The notes: generated by a model not told the origin, from the letters alone. DNA of 64,000 nt from Actinomycetota bacterium (GCA_026393455.1 JAPLAE010000101.1:1-64000); one strand, 5' to 3'; positions 52,775-62,635 are shown, counted from the first letter of the stretch. A program made the numbers and translations.

Positions 52775-53374
52775 TTACGTGAACGGGAGTGCGTCTTGGT
52801 TACTTGGAGGGAATAAACGGTGGAGCATCGCCTGCAAAACCAGTGCTGTAACTCGCGTGTCGGGGAGAGCTCGGTGGGCGTTGGGGTGGTCGATTCCTAA
52901 CGCCGCCGCACACGCTGCAAGCGAATAGCCGTCGTTATCGGGGAGCACGTGGCGAGCTAATTGCAGGGTGCACAAAGCGGGTTGATACGGCAAAGGTGTC
53001 TGGGTCCGCGCGTATTCGGCACCTAAGAAGCCAGCGTCGAACGAAAGGTTGTGCGCGACAATCATTGCCCCTTCAACGCGCTCGGCGAGTTCTTCCGCGA
53101 TCTTGGCGAATGTGGGTGCTCCGACTAAGTCGGCGGCGCTGATGCCGTGGATGTGTGTGGGGCCAGGATCGCGGCCGGGGTCGACAAGTGTTGACCACTC
53201 ATTGATGAACGATCCATCGGACGCGCATCGGACAACAGCGATTTCGATGATGCGATCCCGATCGGAACTGAGACCGGTGGTTTCGACATCGAGAACCGCA
53301 AACGGAAGAACGGGTGGTTGCTTTGACCACTCGCGCACGTTCACGCTTTGGAATGTCGATGGCTTCTGACTCAC
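52775..53374 (-). CDS. DEDDh 3'-5' exonuclease, DnaQ-like
   Basis: Protein of 199 aa. ExoI AVLDVETTGLSSDRDRIIEIAVV (Asp, Glu), ExoII VAHNLSFDAGFLGAEY and ExoIII HRALPDTRVTALVLQ (His, Asp) form a complete DEDDh site. It is a stand-alone epsilon-like proofreader or RNase/nuclease; the short length and lack of a clamp motif leave its partner open. GTG 53374 is preferred over GTG 53383 because TAGCGT (53387-53382) would be its -10 and overlaps the earlier codon. Confidence 0.85.
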   Translation of the reverse strand: MSQKPSTFQSVNVREWSKQPPVLPFAVLDVETTGLSSDRDRIIEIAVVRCASDGSFINEWSTLVDPGRDPGPTHIHGISAADLVGAPTFAKIAEELAERVEGAMIVAHNLSFDAGFLGAEYARTQTPLPYQPALCTLQLARHVLPDNDGYSLAACAAALGIDHPNAHRALPDTRVTALVLQAMLHRLFPPSNQDALPFT

Positions 53375-53423
53375 GGCACTCACGCTAGATCGTGTGTCCG
53401 ACAGTCAGGTCAATCTTGCCGAT

Positions 53424-54728
53424 TCAGGAATCGAGGGGACCGTCAAGTAACTCGGTGACGACAGCAGCGATTTCACTGCGCTCGGAGCGAGTCAAGGTGA
53501 CATGACCAAAAATCGGGTGACCGCGGAGGGCCTCGATCACCGTGATGATTCCGTCGTGTCGGCCGACGCGCAGATTGTCGCGCTGGGCGACATCGTGGGT
53601 GAGCACAACGCGGCTTCCTTCGCCGAGGCGACTGAGTGCGGTGAGAAGCACTGGTCGCTCAAGGTTCTGGGCCTCGTCAATGATGACGAACGTGTCGGTG
53701 AGGCTTCGTCCACGGATATGCGTGAGCGGAAGAACCTCGAGGAGTTCACGATGGATGACTTCATCGATGACCTCTGGACCAGTGATCGCTTCGAGGCCAT
53801 CGAGTACCGCCGCTGCCCATGGGCTCATCTTTTCGAATTCCGAACCGGGCAAGTATCCGAGGTCTTGTCCGCCGACGGCATAAAGCGGTCTGAAAATAAC
53901 AACGCGTTTGTGACTGCGTTGTTCGAGCACGGACTCCAAACCTGCAGCGAGAGCGAGCACGCTTTTGCCGGTTCCTGCAGGGCCCCCAAGAGACACGATT
54001 CCAATGGATTGATCGGAGAGAAGATCGATAGCAATGCGTTGTTCGGCCGAACGACCGCGAACGTCGAACAACTGGCCGTCACGGCGAACAAGGTGCAGTG
54101 ACTTGTCGGCATGAACGCGAGCAAGCGCTGATTGCGAACCCGCGTGCATGACCACACCGGTGTGGCACGGAAGATCGCGTGCCCGTTCGTCGTCAACGGT
54201 TCCGAGTTCGAACAATTCATCGATTAGAGAGCTCTCGCATGCAAGTTCAACGATGCCGGTCCAACTGTCGTCGCGGGCAAGTTCGTTTCGGTATTCATCG
54301 GCATTCAAGCCAACGATCGACGCCTTCAGGCGCAGGGGGAGGTCCTTGGTGACGACGGTGACCTGGTTGCCTTCAGCGGCGAGGTTTCGCGCCACTGCCA
54401 AGATCCGGTGATCGTTGGTGTCGCCTGCGAGTGACGGCGGAAGTGCGCCGAGGTCTTGATGGTTGATCTCTACGCGGAGGGTGCCGCCGGCATCGTTCAC
54501 AGTGAAGGCGGTTGTGAGAGATCCGTGTTTGACGCGCCAATGTTCAAGTTGACGTAATGCCTGACGAGCAGACCAACCCAATTCGGGGTGATTGCGTTTT
54601 GATTCGAGTTCGAGCACAACGACGACAGGAAGGACAACATCGTGTTCTTCAAACCGTGTCATCGACTTGGGGTCGGCGAGCAGAACTGACGTGTCGAGTA
54701 CGTAGACCTGTTTCCCAAGCGGCGTCAT
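53424..54728 (-). CDS. PhoH family protein with N-terminal PIN domain
   Basis: Protein of 434 aa. The PIN RNase domain spans about residues 1-145 ([26 protein letters not shown]; Asp/Glu site [12 protein letters not shown]). It is followed by a PhoH-type RNA helicase/ATPase domain with Walker [19 protein letters not shown] near 245-262 and Walker [16 protein letters not shown]-PhoH proteins unwind and cleave RNA. AGGAGG lies 3 nt before ATG 54728. A 235-nt leader/intergenic region precedes it. Confidence 0.92.
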   Translation of the reverse strand: MTPLGKQVYVLDTSVLLADPKSMTRFEEHDVVLPVVVVLELESKRNHPELGWSARQALRQLEHWRVKHGSLTTAFTVNDAGGTLRVEINHQDLGALPPSLAGDTNDHRILAVARNLAAEGNQVTVVTKDLPLRLKASIVGLNADEYRNELARDDSWTGIVELACESSLIDELFELGTVDDERARDLPCHTGVVMHAGSQSALARVHADKSLHLVRRDGQLFDVRGRSAEQRIAIDLLSDQSIGIVSLGGPAGTGKSVLALAAGLESVLEQRSHKRVVIFRPLYAVGGQDLGYLPGSEFEKMSPWAAAVLDGLEAITGPEVIDEVIHRELLEVLPLTHIRGRSLTDTFVIIDEAQNLERPVLLTALSRLGEGSRVVLTHDVAQRDNLRVGRHDGIITVIEALRGHPIFGHVTLTRSERSEIAAVVTELLDGPLDS

Positions 54729-54854
54729 TGACCTCCTCCCGCAGCAAGATCGAAGGATGCTTCTCTCGATTGCGTGGACAGGTTTGACGACATGGCCAGA
54801 GTGGTGGTCACTGGACTCCCGAAGGTGCGGTTGCTGCGACCCCGTCATCCAACA

Positions 54855-54877
54855 CCGCGCGTCGGGCTCACGCGCGG
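54855..54877. other. GC-rich hairpin in the 235-nt region upstream of phoH
   Basis: CCGCGCGT (54855-54862) and ACGCGCGG (54870-54877) pair perfectly around CGGGCTC. It lacks a T-run on either strand. The surrounding spacer (54729-54963) shows no coding frame I trust; an RNA leader or small RNA is possible but unproven. Confidence 0.35.
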
Positions 54878-54963
54878 ATGCTTGAGAGGAGTTCGTCTTC
54901 TGTTCACAGAGCCGTCATCAACGCGGACGGTTCGACCTTGTCGAGGGGCTTGAAGGCGACTCG

Positions 54964-55743
54964 TTAGAGACTTAAGAGGATCTTGAAGGCCTCGCCGCGA
55001 GTGACGCCAGCGATCGATCCGACAGCTTCGGCATGGTCACGCACCCGTTTCCCGAAAGCTTCGGCGGCAGAGCCATCATCGTCAGTCGGAATTAAATGTG
55101 TCGTAATAAATTGACTTGCGTGAGCGAGAAGTGCGTCGACCTTTGCGTCGACGAATCCAGTGATGTCTTCAACATGATCGGGTTCGTCGGCTTCAAACAA
55201 AAGCGCGATCTCTGGGCGATGAACGTCAAGCCCATGGTGGCGGAAATAGTGCGGATCGCGTGCGGCAACGATTCCATCGAGTGCGAGCCATCCGGCATTG
55301 CGGTGATCGGGGTGAAGTCGATAGCGCTTCCACGGGTCGTGGGCGAGGACAACGTCAGGCTGGGTGGACCGAATCCAATAGGCGACCTGATCGCGAATAT
55401 GAAGCGTTGGTTGCAGCTCTCCGTCCACATGGCCGAGCATCACGACTTTGCCGGTGGAACCAAGGCGGCGCGCTGCTTCCATTTGTTCGGCTCGCCGTTG
55501 TTCCACCAGAGCATCGGTATTTCGATCGGCATCCCACGTGCCTTTTGAGCCGTCGGTCAAAACGAGATAGTTGACGACACAGCCTTTGCCCGCCCACTTC
55601 GCAAGCGTTCCTCCGCACTGAAATTCTGCATCGTCGGGATGGGCGACGATCACGAGCGCGCGACCGGGGGTGGCGAGATCGTGGGAGTCGATGGAGCGAG
55701 TCGGCAGATCACCGAGCGGTAGCGGAGGGAGTTCGGTCGTCAT
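54964..55743 (-). CDS. PIG-L family deacetylase (LmbE/MshB-like)
   Basis: Protein of 259 aa. The zinc-binding motif AHPDDAEFQCGGTLAKW is at about residues 34-50 (HPDD), with NYLVLTDGSKGTWD and the later HxxH-like HPDHRNAGWLALDG near 138. Enzymes of this family remove N-acetyl from GlcNAc conjugates, as in mycothiol synthesis and conjugate cleavage. ATG 55743 overlaps the cofC stop by 4 nt (ATGA), so it is co-translated with cofC. The exact substrate is unknown. Confidence 0.88.
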   Translation of the reverse strand: MTTELPPLPLGDLPTRSIDSHDLATPGRALVIVAHPDDAEFQCGGTLAKWAGKGCVVNYLVLTDGSKGTWDADRNTDALVEQRRAEQMEAARRLGSTGKVVMLGHVDGELQPTLHIRDQVAYWIRSTQPDVVLAHDPWKRYRLHPDHRNAGWLALDGIVAARDPHYFRHHGLDVHRPEIALLFEADEPDHVEDITGFVDAKVDALLAHASQFITTHLIPTDDDGSAAEAFGKRVRDHAEAVGSIAGVTRGEAFKILLSL

Positions 55744-56324
55744 GTTGTTTCTCCCCAATTCGGAGGCACTAAATCTTCGGGCCGGTCGACATCCCACGCA
55801 AGTCGGTCATCGTGAATGACGCGGACAGCGAGCCCAAGTCGTTTGGCTTCTGCTTGGTGTCGCTGAAATGAGGAGGGGCCATAGGAAAACACGAAGCCGC
55901 TATCAGTTGGGATCACAATGACGTTTGTGCCGTCGCCGTGACGGTCGGGTACGAGCGTGACGCCGTCGTAGTCAGCGAGCCACTCGAGGTGTTCGGCATG
56001 GGGAAGGTCGGCATGCGCAACGATCACGGTGTCGACGTCGAGGTGAGCGAGGTCAGCCACGCCTTCGTTCACGGCACCATTGAGGCCGCGGTCCGGCTTC
56101 CACAGAACGCTTGCGCCTTGCTGTGTTGCCCACGTTGCCACCGCTGTGTCATCACACACGACCCAGACAGCGAGGGGAGCAGCTGCAGCTACGACGATTG
56201 TCGCCATCGATTGAGCGAGCGTTGAGCGTTCGTCGGGATTGAGGGCTTCGGCAAGACGCGCTTTTGCATCGGAGAACGCTTTGACGGGAATGAGCACAGC
56301 ACGCGTTGGCTCAGAATCGGACAC
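55740..56324 (-). CDS. cofC: 2-phospho-L-lactate (or phosphoenolpyruvate) guanylyltransferase, coenzyme F420 synthesis
   Basis: Protein of 194 aa. The start VSDSEPTRAVLIPVKAFSDAKARLAEAL contains the CofC pattern IPVK...AK.RL, followed by VCDDTAV, GLNGAVNEGV, VIVAHADLPHA and DGTNVIVIP with a conserved Asp-Gly-Thr-Asn. It activates phospholactate or PEP with GTP for F420. GTG 56324 has TACACT (56336-56331) 6 nt upstream, exactly the leaderless spacing, which decides against longer frames. Divergent from the 607-aa gene. Confidence 0.9.
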   Translation of the reverse strand: MSDSEPTRAVLIPVKAFSDAKARLAEALNPDERSTLAQSMATIVVAAAAPLAVWVVCDDTAVATWATQQGASVLWKPDRGLNGAVNEGVADLAHLDVDTVIVAHADLPHAEHLEWLADYDGVTLVPDRHGDGTNVIVIPTDSGFVFSYGPSSFQRHQAEAKRLGLAVRVIHDDRLAWDVDRPEDLVPPNWGETT

Positions 56325-56433
56325 CGCCGGAGTGTAGGTCGGGTGGTTCGCGTGGCTTCTAGCCACCCTTGGTGCGATGGCGAGATCGCTGCGATGAACG
56401 GATGGCGTTCGGCCGGGGGTAGCGTCGCCGCCG

Positions 56434-58257
56434 ATGGAGCGCGCCCTGTTGGACCAAAACGCCAATGACCAAGCAATCGCCGATGCCTGGGTTCTGCTCG
56501 GCACGATCGGGGCTGGCGGCCGGGCCAAGGTGGACCGTCGTGGGGTAATCACTCCCGAGGGAGCGACGTGGTCGCTCGATTGGTGGGTAGGGGCCGAAGA
56601 CCGATGGCATGTGGCGTCGGGTGTGGCTCTTGTGCGTCAATCTCTGACTGAGTCCACGCCGGTTGTCCTTAGTGCGATGAGGCTTCCCGGTGGCGAGATC
56701 GAGCAGCGAGCATGGAGCGTGGTTGACGGATCCACGGGTAGCCCTGTGCTCGTCATTGCTTTTCACAACGCCACGTCGATCCCCGTTGCGCTTGCTCTCG
56801 CGTTTACAAGCGCATCGAGCGCGTCGTCGACGATCGATTTCGCCGATGGCATCGTTACGATCGATGGCGACGCCGTTGCTGCGTTTTCACGCTTGCCATC
56901 TCGATTCGGAATTGAACTCGATGGGCGGTCGGCAAAAGACGTCACCATCGCCGGCGATGCCGTCAACGCGTTTCCTGATGACGGAATCAAATTGACGGGC
57001 GCCTGCACAACCGCATCGTTTGTTTTTCCACTGCCACACACCGCGACGTTGCAAGTTGTTCTTCCGCTCGGAGCGGCGATGAGCGCTGCTGATCTCAAAC
57101 GTTGTGATATCACCGCGCTTCCTCCTTTTGAACGTGTTGTCGCTGGTTGGAAAGCGCAGACGGCGCGAGCGCCAAAATTCGATCTTCCCGAGAGGCAGAG
57201 CGAAGAAGCAATTGACGGATCTCGCTCTCATCTCTTGGTGCACGTCGCTGGAGAGGACCCCCTTCGTTGGCCAGGTGTTCCCGTGAATGGTCTTGAGCGG
57301 TCGGAACTCACGATGGCTCTTGATGAACAAGGACTCTCGGCAGAAGCTGAGCGCCTTTTGATCGCGTCCACCGATCTTCAGAATGCCGATGGTTCCTTCG
57401 ACTCGCACAGCCTCGATGCAACGGCGAGTTGGGTCGTGACGCTGGAGCGACACGTTGCGTTGTCCGGTGACGGCGCGTTCGCTGACCAAATGATTGAACG
57501 AGTGGCCTCTGCAGCTCATTGGATAGCGAAGCGCCAACGCGGGAGTCGCTTGCGGCGTTCGAGTTCATTTTTTGCCATCGGCGATGGTCCGGTCGGGCTC
57601 GATGTTGCTCAACGTGTTGGTTATGACGCTCGTTGGACGGTTCGGGCCTATCGCTCGGCAATTGCGTTGCTTGACGGTGCAGCAGAGCCTGACGCTGCGC
57701 TTGCGGTTCGGCTGCACTTGGCTGCACTCAACGATGAGATGGATCGTCGTGGTGTGTCTCGAGTTGGGCCAGGCGATGGAACGGTTGATATAGGAGCGAT
57801 CGCTCAACTCCGGCGAGAGTTACTTTCCGGAGAACCGCTTTGGGCGTGGCCCAGCGAAACCGACGCTCACGATCCTTTTCGTACCGCGGCGTTCTTGCGA
57901 AATATCCGGGCCATCGTTGTGTCCGATGTCGATGCTGTTGTCGACCTGCTTCCAGGGTTCACCGAGGAATGGCTCGGTCAACCGATAGCGGTGCATCGAT
58001 TGCCGACGGCTGTTGGTTTGTTGTCGTTTGCATTGAGGTGGCACGGGGCTCGCCCAGCTTTGCTTTGGGAGGTCGAGGGCGATCAGAACCTCACAGTTAC
58101 GTGTTCATCGATTGATTCCGACTGGTCGACGGCCGATCTGCGAGGCGAGGCACTCCTTGCTGCGCCAGTCTTTGACCATGTTCATAGTCATTTCGCCCAT
58201 GCCAGCGAGGAATCGGTGGCGGAAACTCTGGTCGATGAGGGAACTTCTTTTACCTGA
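56434..58257 (+). CDS. Large conserved hypothetical, possible alpha/alpha-toroid glycoside-like protein (607 aa)
   Basis: Not confidently assigned. Residues about 1-200 are beta-sandwich-like (TWSLDWWVGAEDRWHV and HNATSIPVALALAFTSAS). From about 270 the pattern is helical (ERLLIASTDLQNADGSFDSHSLDATASWVVTLERHV, shown in part; QMIERVASAAHWIAKRQR), reminiscent of six-hairpin glycosidase repeats. There is no signal peptide, so it would be cytoplasmic. TAGCGT at 56420-56425 gives +1 within 2 nt of ATG 56434. It shares a divergent spacer with cofC. A trehalase- or glucoamylase-like role is a guess. Confidence 0.6.
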   Translation: MERALLDQNANDQAIADAWVLLGTIGAGGRAKVDRRGVITPEGATWSLDWWVGAEDRWHVASGVALVRQSLTESTPVVLSAMRLPGGEIEQRAWSVVDGSTGSPVLVIAFHNATSIPVALALAFTSASSASSTIDFADGIVTIDGDAVAAFSRLPSRFGIELDGRSAKDVTIAGDAVNAFPDDGIKLTGACTTASFVFPLPHTATLQVVLPLGAAMSAADLKRCDITALPPFERVVAGWKAQTARAPKFDLPERQSEEAIDGSRSHLLVHVAGEDPLRWPGVPVNGLERSELTMALDEQGLSAEAERLLIASTDLQNADGSFDSHSLDATASWVVTLERHVALSGDGAFADQMIERVASAAHWIAKRQRGSRLRRSSSFFAIGDGPVGLDVAQRVGYDARWTVRAYRSAIALLDGAAEPDAALAVRLHLAALNDEMDRRGVSRVGPGDGTVDIGAIAQLRRELLSGEPLWAWPSETDAHDPFRTAAFLRNIRAIVVSDVDAVVDLLPGFTEEWLGQPIAVHRLPTAVGLLSFALRWHGARPALLWEVEGDQNLTVTCSSIDSDWSTADLRGEALLAAPVFDHVHSHFAHASEESVAETLVDEGTSFT

Positions 58258-58427
58258 GGTGAAACGAGGCCGATGCCGCCGGGGCCACATTTCTTGCCTC
58301 ACTTGCTGTGAAAGTAGCGGCCTGCTCTCGCATGTGCCTCGGGTCACGTCTAGGGTTTGTCTCACAGAGGGGTTCCGTGGGGTGCCCCGATTCGAACCGT
58401 CGGCTATGGCCGAAGGAGGCAGTAATC

Positions 58428-60086
58428 ATGCAGAGGCGTGCGGGAATCCGTCGCTGGGCACCAGTCGTCGCCGCAGTCATGGCCTTTGGCCTGATCGCAA
58501 CGGCGTGTGGTGGGAGCTCAAGTAGCTCGTCCCAAAGCGGCAAAACCAGTGACGTAACCATTAAGGCTTCCGGTCCGCCGAAGGCTGGCGGCTCGGTCAA
58601 GTTTGGACTTGAAGCTGAAACCGATGGTTTCAATCCGTCCAGCAACCGTTGGGCCATTGCTGGCTACATGATCGGTAACGCGGTCTTCGATCCGCTTTCG
58701 GCATATGACGCGAATGGCAACTGGGCTCCGTACCTGGCCAAGGCCTTTACGTCGAGTGCCGATTTCAAGACATGGACTGTCGATCTTCGTGCAGGTGTGA
58801 CCTTCTCCGATGGCACCCCCGTTGACGCAACAGCCGTCAAACTCGCACTCGACAAGGTGAAGGCCAACGCTCTCACTGGCGCCGCACTTGCGAACATGGG
58901 CTCGATCACGGTGGTCTCAGCTTCGCAGCTGACCATCTCGACTGTTGATGCATGGGCATCACTTCCCGCAGTGCTTACGACGCAGGTTGGCTTCATTGCC
59001 GCTCCCGCTCAGCTCAATGCCGAAGGGGCAGCAGCATCGCGTCTGCCGATCGGTTCTGGTCCGTTCATTCAGAAGGAATGGATCCCGGACAATCACTGGA
59101 CCGGTACAAAGAATGCCAAATACTGGCGTTCCGACGACAAGGGCAACAAGCTCCCGTATCTCGATTCAGTGGAATTCCGCCCGATCGTTGATCCGCAGAA
59201 CCGAGTGAACGCTCTTCTCTCAGGTGATGTGCAGATGATCCACACCACTGACTGGCCGGCGATCAACCGTCTTCAGTCTGAAGCGGCCTCGGGCAACATC
59301 CAGTTTGTTGCTGACGGAACCGAAACTGAAGAGCAGTTCCTGATGTTCAACACGCAGAAGGCTCCGGTTGACGATGTGCGCGTGCGTCAAGGGCTCACGT
59401 TGTGCACCGATCCGACTGCAGTTCTGGTCGTGCAAGAGACGCCAGCCGGACGTTCGGCGGACAGTCAGTTCACGAAGGATTCGCCGTGGTATTCCAATAG
59501 CGGTTTCACCACCAATGATGTGGCTAAGGGCAAAGCGCTCCTTGATCAGGTGAAGGCCGAAAAGGGCCCGATCGTCATCTCGCTTGGAACCACACCAGTT
59601 CCGGCCAACACCAACACCACTGCACTCATTAAGCAGCAGTGGGAAGCCTGTGGCGTGACCGTAAATACAACGACCTCGGAACAGAGCAAGTTCGTTTCCG
59701 ATGCCGTGACCGGTAACTACACCGTCGACTTGTTCCGTCAGTTTGCTGCTTCCGATCCCGACGGCGATTACGTCTGGTGGACACCGAAGAATGCAGTTGG
59801 TCCGCTCACACTGAACATCGCTCGACTTGCTGACACTCAGATTGGTGCGGCGCTTGATAAGGCTCGTGCCTCGAACGATGTCGCAGTGCGCAAGCAGGCC
59901 TACGCCGACCTTCAGAAGCGTCAGACAGAACTTGCGCCGTACATCTGGATTTCGCACTCACAGTGGGCGATCGGTGCGGCCAAGAACATCCGCAACATCA
60001 CGAACCAGACTCTTCCCGATGGACAGGCAGCTCTGCCGTTCCAGCGTGGCGAGGTTCGTCTTACTCAGACCTGGCTCGATAACTAA
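58428..60086 (+). CDS. ABC transporter substrate-binding lipoprotein, family 5 (oligopeptide-type)
   Basis: Protein of 552 aa. Lipobox in LIATACGG (Cys about 27) after a short Arg-rich n-region. The SBP_bac_5 domain shows GGSVKFGLEAETDGFNPSSN, AVFDPLSAYDANGNW, VDLRAGVTFSDGTPVDATAVK, and QKEWIPDNHWTGTKNAKYWR. These bind peptides, nickel complexes or glycosides at the cell surface. AAGGAGG lies 8 nt before ATG 58428, the strongest ribosome site in the window. It has a tandem paralogue at 60239 and no permease or ATPase genes nearby. Confidence 0.9.
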   Translation: MQRRAGIRRWAPVVAAVMAFGLIATACGGSSSSSSQSGKTSDVTIKASGPPKAGGSVKFGLEAETDGFNPSSNRWAIAGYMIGNAVFDPLSAYDANGNWAPYLAKAFTSSADFKTWTVDLRAGVTFSDGTPVDATAVKLALDKVKANALTGAALANMGSITVVSASQLTISTVDAWASLPAVLTTQVGFIAAPAQLNAEGAAASRLPIGSGPFIQKEWIPDNHWTGTKNAKYWRSDDKGNKLPYLDSVEFRPIVDPQNRVNALLSGDVQMIHTTDWPAINRLQSEAASGNIQFVADGTETEEQFLMFNTQKAPVDDVRVRQGLTLCTDPTAVLVVQETPAGRSADSQFTKDSPWYSNSGFTTNDVAKGKALLDQVKAEKGPIVISLGTTPVPANTNTTALIKQQWEACGVTVNTTTSEQSKFVSDAVTGNYTVDLFRQFAASDPDGDYVWWTPKNAVGPLTLNIARLADTQIGAALDKARASNDVAVRKQAYADLQKRQTELAPYIWISHSQWAIGAAKNIRNITNQTLPDGQAALPFQRGEVRLTQTWLDN

Positions 60087-60107
60087 TCCAGTTCTGCAAA
60101 ATTTGCT

Positions 60108-60141
60108 GAAGGGGCCCGGTGCTTCGGTACCGGGCCCCTTC
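60108..60141 (+). terminator. Terminator between the two binding-protein genes
   Basis: GAAGGGGCCCGGT (60108-60120) pairs with ACCGGGCCCCTTC (60129-60141) over 13 bp, extended inward by GC/GT around a UUCG tetraloop. The tail GCGTCATGG lacks a T-run. It closely resembles the metY terminator in style. Confidence 0.75.
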
Positions 60142-60238
60142 GCGTCATGGCACTATCCACCTTGTGGCATTTTCCCGTCATGGATGACGCCCCATCGGTA
60201 ATGTGAGAGAAGGAAGACCTTTGGCTCGGGAGGCGTTC

Positions 60239-61888
60239 ATGATTCGTCGGATGGTTTCAGTCGTTGCAGTTCTCGCTGCAGTCGCGCTTTTTGCATCGGC
60301 GTGCAGCAGTTCCGGCTCAAGTTCGGGAGGAAACTCCGCGACGAGTACCTCAGACATCACGGTGAAAGCAAAGGGTGCGCCAACTCCTGGCGGCTCAGTG
60401 AAGTTCGCGTTGGAGGCGGAGTCCGATGGCTTCAATCCGACAACAAACCGATGGGCCGTTTCAGGACACATGGTTGGTTCCGCGGTCTTTGATCCGCTTT
60501 CCGCTTACGACGAAAACGGGAAAGCGCAGCCGTATCTTGCGAAGTCATTTACGCCAAGCGCCGACTTCAAATCGTGGACGATCGAGTTACGTCCGAACGT
60601 GAACTTTTCTGATGGCACCCCGGTCAACGGCGCAGCAGTGGCGAAGTCGTTAAACGCAATGAAGAAGGATGCGCTGGTCGGGATTGCACTTGTGAATATT
60701 GCTTCTGTTGTTGCATCGGGTCCTTTGAGCGTGACGGTGTCGATGATCGATCCCGACGCGTCGTTGCCAGCGGAACTAACGACGCAGGTTGGCTATGTCG
60801 TTTCCCCCGCGCAACTCGATGCAGCCCCGCCAGCGAATACGAGATCACCAATTGGCTCGGGCCCATTCATCCAAAAAGAATGGGTCCCAGATAACCACTG
60901 GTCGGGCACGAAAAACCCTAACTACTGGCGTTCCGACGCGAAGGGCAACAAGCTTCCGTATCTCGACTCGGTTGAGTTCCGGCCCATCACCGATCCACAA
61001 AATCGTGTGAATGCGTTGCTCGCTGGCGATGTCAACATGATTCACACCACAGACTTCCCGGCGATGGCCAAACTCCGCAGCGAGGCGCAATCTGGTGCAG
61101 TGCAGGTTGTCTTCGATCAGACCGAGACTGAAGAAAGCTTCATAATCTTCAACACCTCAAAGTCTCCGATGGACGACGTGCGCGTTCGTGAAGGTTTGAA
61201 ACTTTGCACCGATCCAGCAGCAGTCCTTGTGATCAATGACACCCCTGCCGATCGCGCTGCCGATAGTCAGTTCACCAAAGATTCTCCTTGGTATTCCGAT
61301 TCAGGTTTCAAGACCAATGATCCTGCCGCCGGTAAAGCGTTAATCGCGAAAGTCATCGCGGAAAAGGGTCCGATCTCGTTGAGTCTTACAACTACGCCGG
61401 TCCCGGCAAACGTCAACACCACTGCGCTCATTAAGCAGCAATGGGAAGCGTGTGGGGTCAGCGTGACGACGACAACGACCGAACAGAGCAAATTTATCTT
61501 GGACCTAGCAACCGGCAACTATCAAGCGGACTTGTCGCGTCAGTTCAGCGGAACCGATCCCGCCGTCGATTACGTGTGGTGGACCGGAAAGAACGCGACC
61601 GGGCCGCTTGCGTTGAACTTTGCCCGACTCAATGATCCAGAAATCAACGCAGCGCTCGACAAGGGTCGTGCCTCACCTGATGTGGCCATTCGCAAAGACG
61701 CTTATGCCACAGTTCAGAAACGTCAAACAGCACTGGTTCCTTACATCTGGCTCGCTCACTCACAGTGGGCACTTGGTGCGGCCAAGAACATACGGGACTT
61801 CACATCGATGACGCTTCCTGACGGGGCAAAGGCGCAGCCATTCCAAGGTGGCATCGTCAAACTCACCGAAACCTGGATCGAGAAGTGA
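60239..61888 (+). CDS. ABC transporter substrate-binding lipoprotein, family 5, paralogue of the preceding gene
   Basis: Protein of 549 aa, collinear over the full length with the 58428 product: GGSVKFALEAESDGFNPTTN, FDPLSAYDENGK, SDGTPVNGAAV, QKEWVPDNHWSGTKNPNYWR. The lipobox is ALFASACSS (Cys about 21). GGGAGG lies 5 nt before ATG 60239. The terminator in between and separate ribosome sites suggest independent expression, perhaps for related ligands. A recent local duplication is the simplest origin. Confidence 0.9.
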   Translation: MIRRMVSVVAVLAAVALFASACSSSGSSSGGNSATSTSDITVKAKGAPTPGGSVKFALEAESDGFNPTTNRWAVSGHMVGSAVFDPLSAYDENGKAQPYLAKSFTPSADFKSWTIELRPNVNFSDGTPVNGAAVAKSLNAMKKDALVGIALVNIASVVASGPLSVTVSMIDPDASLPAELTTQVGYVVSPAQLDAAPPANTRSPIGSGPFIQKEWVPDNHWSGTKNPNYWRSDAKGNKLPYLDSVEFRPITDPQNRVNALLAGDVNMIHTTDFPAMAKLRSEAQSGAVQVVFDQTETEESFIIFNTSKSPMDDVRVREGLKLCTDPAAVLVINDTPADRAADSQFTKDSPWYSDSGFKTNDPAAGKALIAKVIAEKGPISLSLTTTPVPANVNTTALIKQQWEACGVSVTTTTTEQSKFILDLATGNYQADLSRQFSGTDPAVDYVWWTGKNATGPLALNFARLNDPEINAALDKGRASPDVAIRKDAYATVQKRQTALVPYIWLAHSQWALGAAKNIRDFTSMTLPDGAKAQPFQGGIVKLTETWIEK

Positions 61889-61927
61889 TCCCGAGCTGAA
61901 CCAAGACGCGCCACTACGTTCACAGGC

Positions 61928-62635
61928 GTGGCTGGTTCAGTTCGTCAACTTCGTGCAGGGTTGCGTAATAGCGCGCCCACGCTCGCTAACGAAAAAGAAC
62001 TTTGGGCCGAGGGCCATTTCGTTGTTGTCGGCCTCGATGAGGTCGGCCGCGGTTCATGGGCCGGGCCGTTGGTGATTGGCGCAGCAGTTATTCCGCAGGA
62101 TCGACGCGTTTACAAACTTCGTGATTCAAAGATGCTCACGGAAGCAGAACGAGAATCGATGTTTGATCGTGTGGCTAAATGGTGTGACGCGTGGTCACTC
62201 GGAATCGTGACCCATCAAGAATGCGACGAACTCGGAATGTCCGCAGCGCTGCGTCTAGCGGCGTCGCGCGCGATCACATCGCTCGGCGTTACACCCGATC
62301 GCGTTTTGCTTGATGGTTCACATGATTTCGTTGGTGGGGGTATCACGAAGACAATTGTGAAAGGTGATGCAACGTGTGTGTCGATTGCTGCCGCTTCGAT
62401 TCTGGCCAAGGTCAGTCGCGATCGCATGATGAGAGCTGAAGCGGAAAATTTTCCGGCTTATGACTTCCATCGCAATAAGGGCTACCCGTGCCCGCGACAT
62501 CGCATGGCGCTTGCCGCGTTAGGGCCGACCACGATTCACCGTCGTTCATGGTCCTATATGGATGATCTGCCATGGTCAGGAATCCACCGTTCGGATCCGG
62601 TAACAGCCCAGGCGAGTTTGTTTAACGTCGGGTAG
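61928..62635 (+). CDS. rnhB: Ribonuclease HII
   Basis: Protein of 235 aa. Catalytic motif VGLDEVGRGSWAGPLVIGAAV at about residues 35-55 (Asp-Glu), the second Asp in RVLLDGSHDF and the C-terminal HRNKGYPCPRH. It removes ribonucleotides from DNA-RNA hybrids. GTG 61928 has TACGTT at 61915-61920 (+1 at 61927). The first 30 residues before the conserved core are unusual but in frame; a start near the core cannot be excluded. Confidence 0.9.
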   Translation: MAGSVRQLRAGLRNSAPTLANEKELWAEGHFVVVGLDEVGRGSWAGPLVIGAAVIPQDRRVYKLRDSKMLTEAERESMFDRVAKWCDAWSLGIVTHQECDELGMSAALRLAASRAITSLGVTPDRVLLDGSHDFVGGGITKTIVKGDATCVSIAAASILAKVSRDRMMRAEAENFPAYDFHRNKGYPCPRHRMALAALGPTTIHRRSWSYMDDLPWSGIHRSDPVTAQASLFNVG

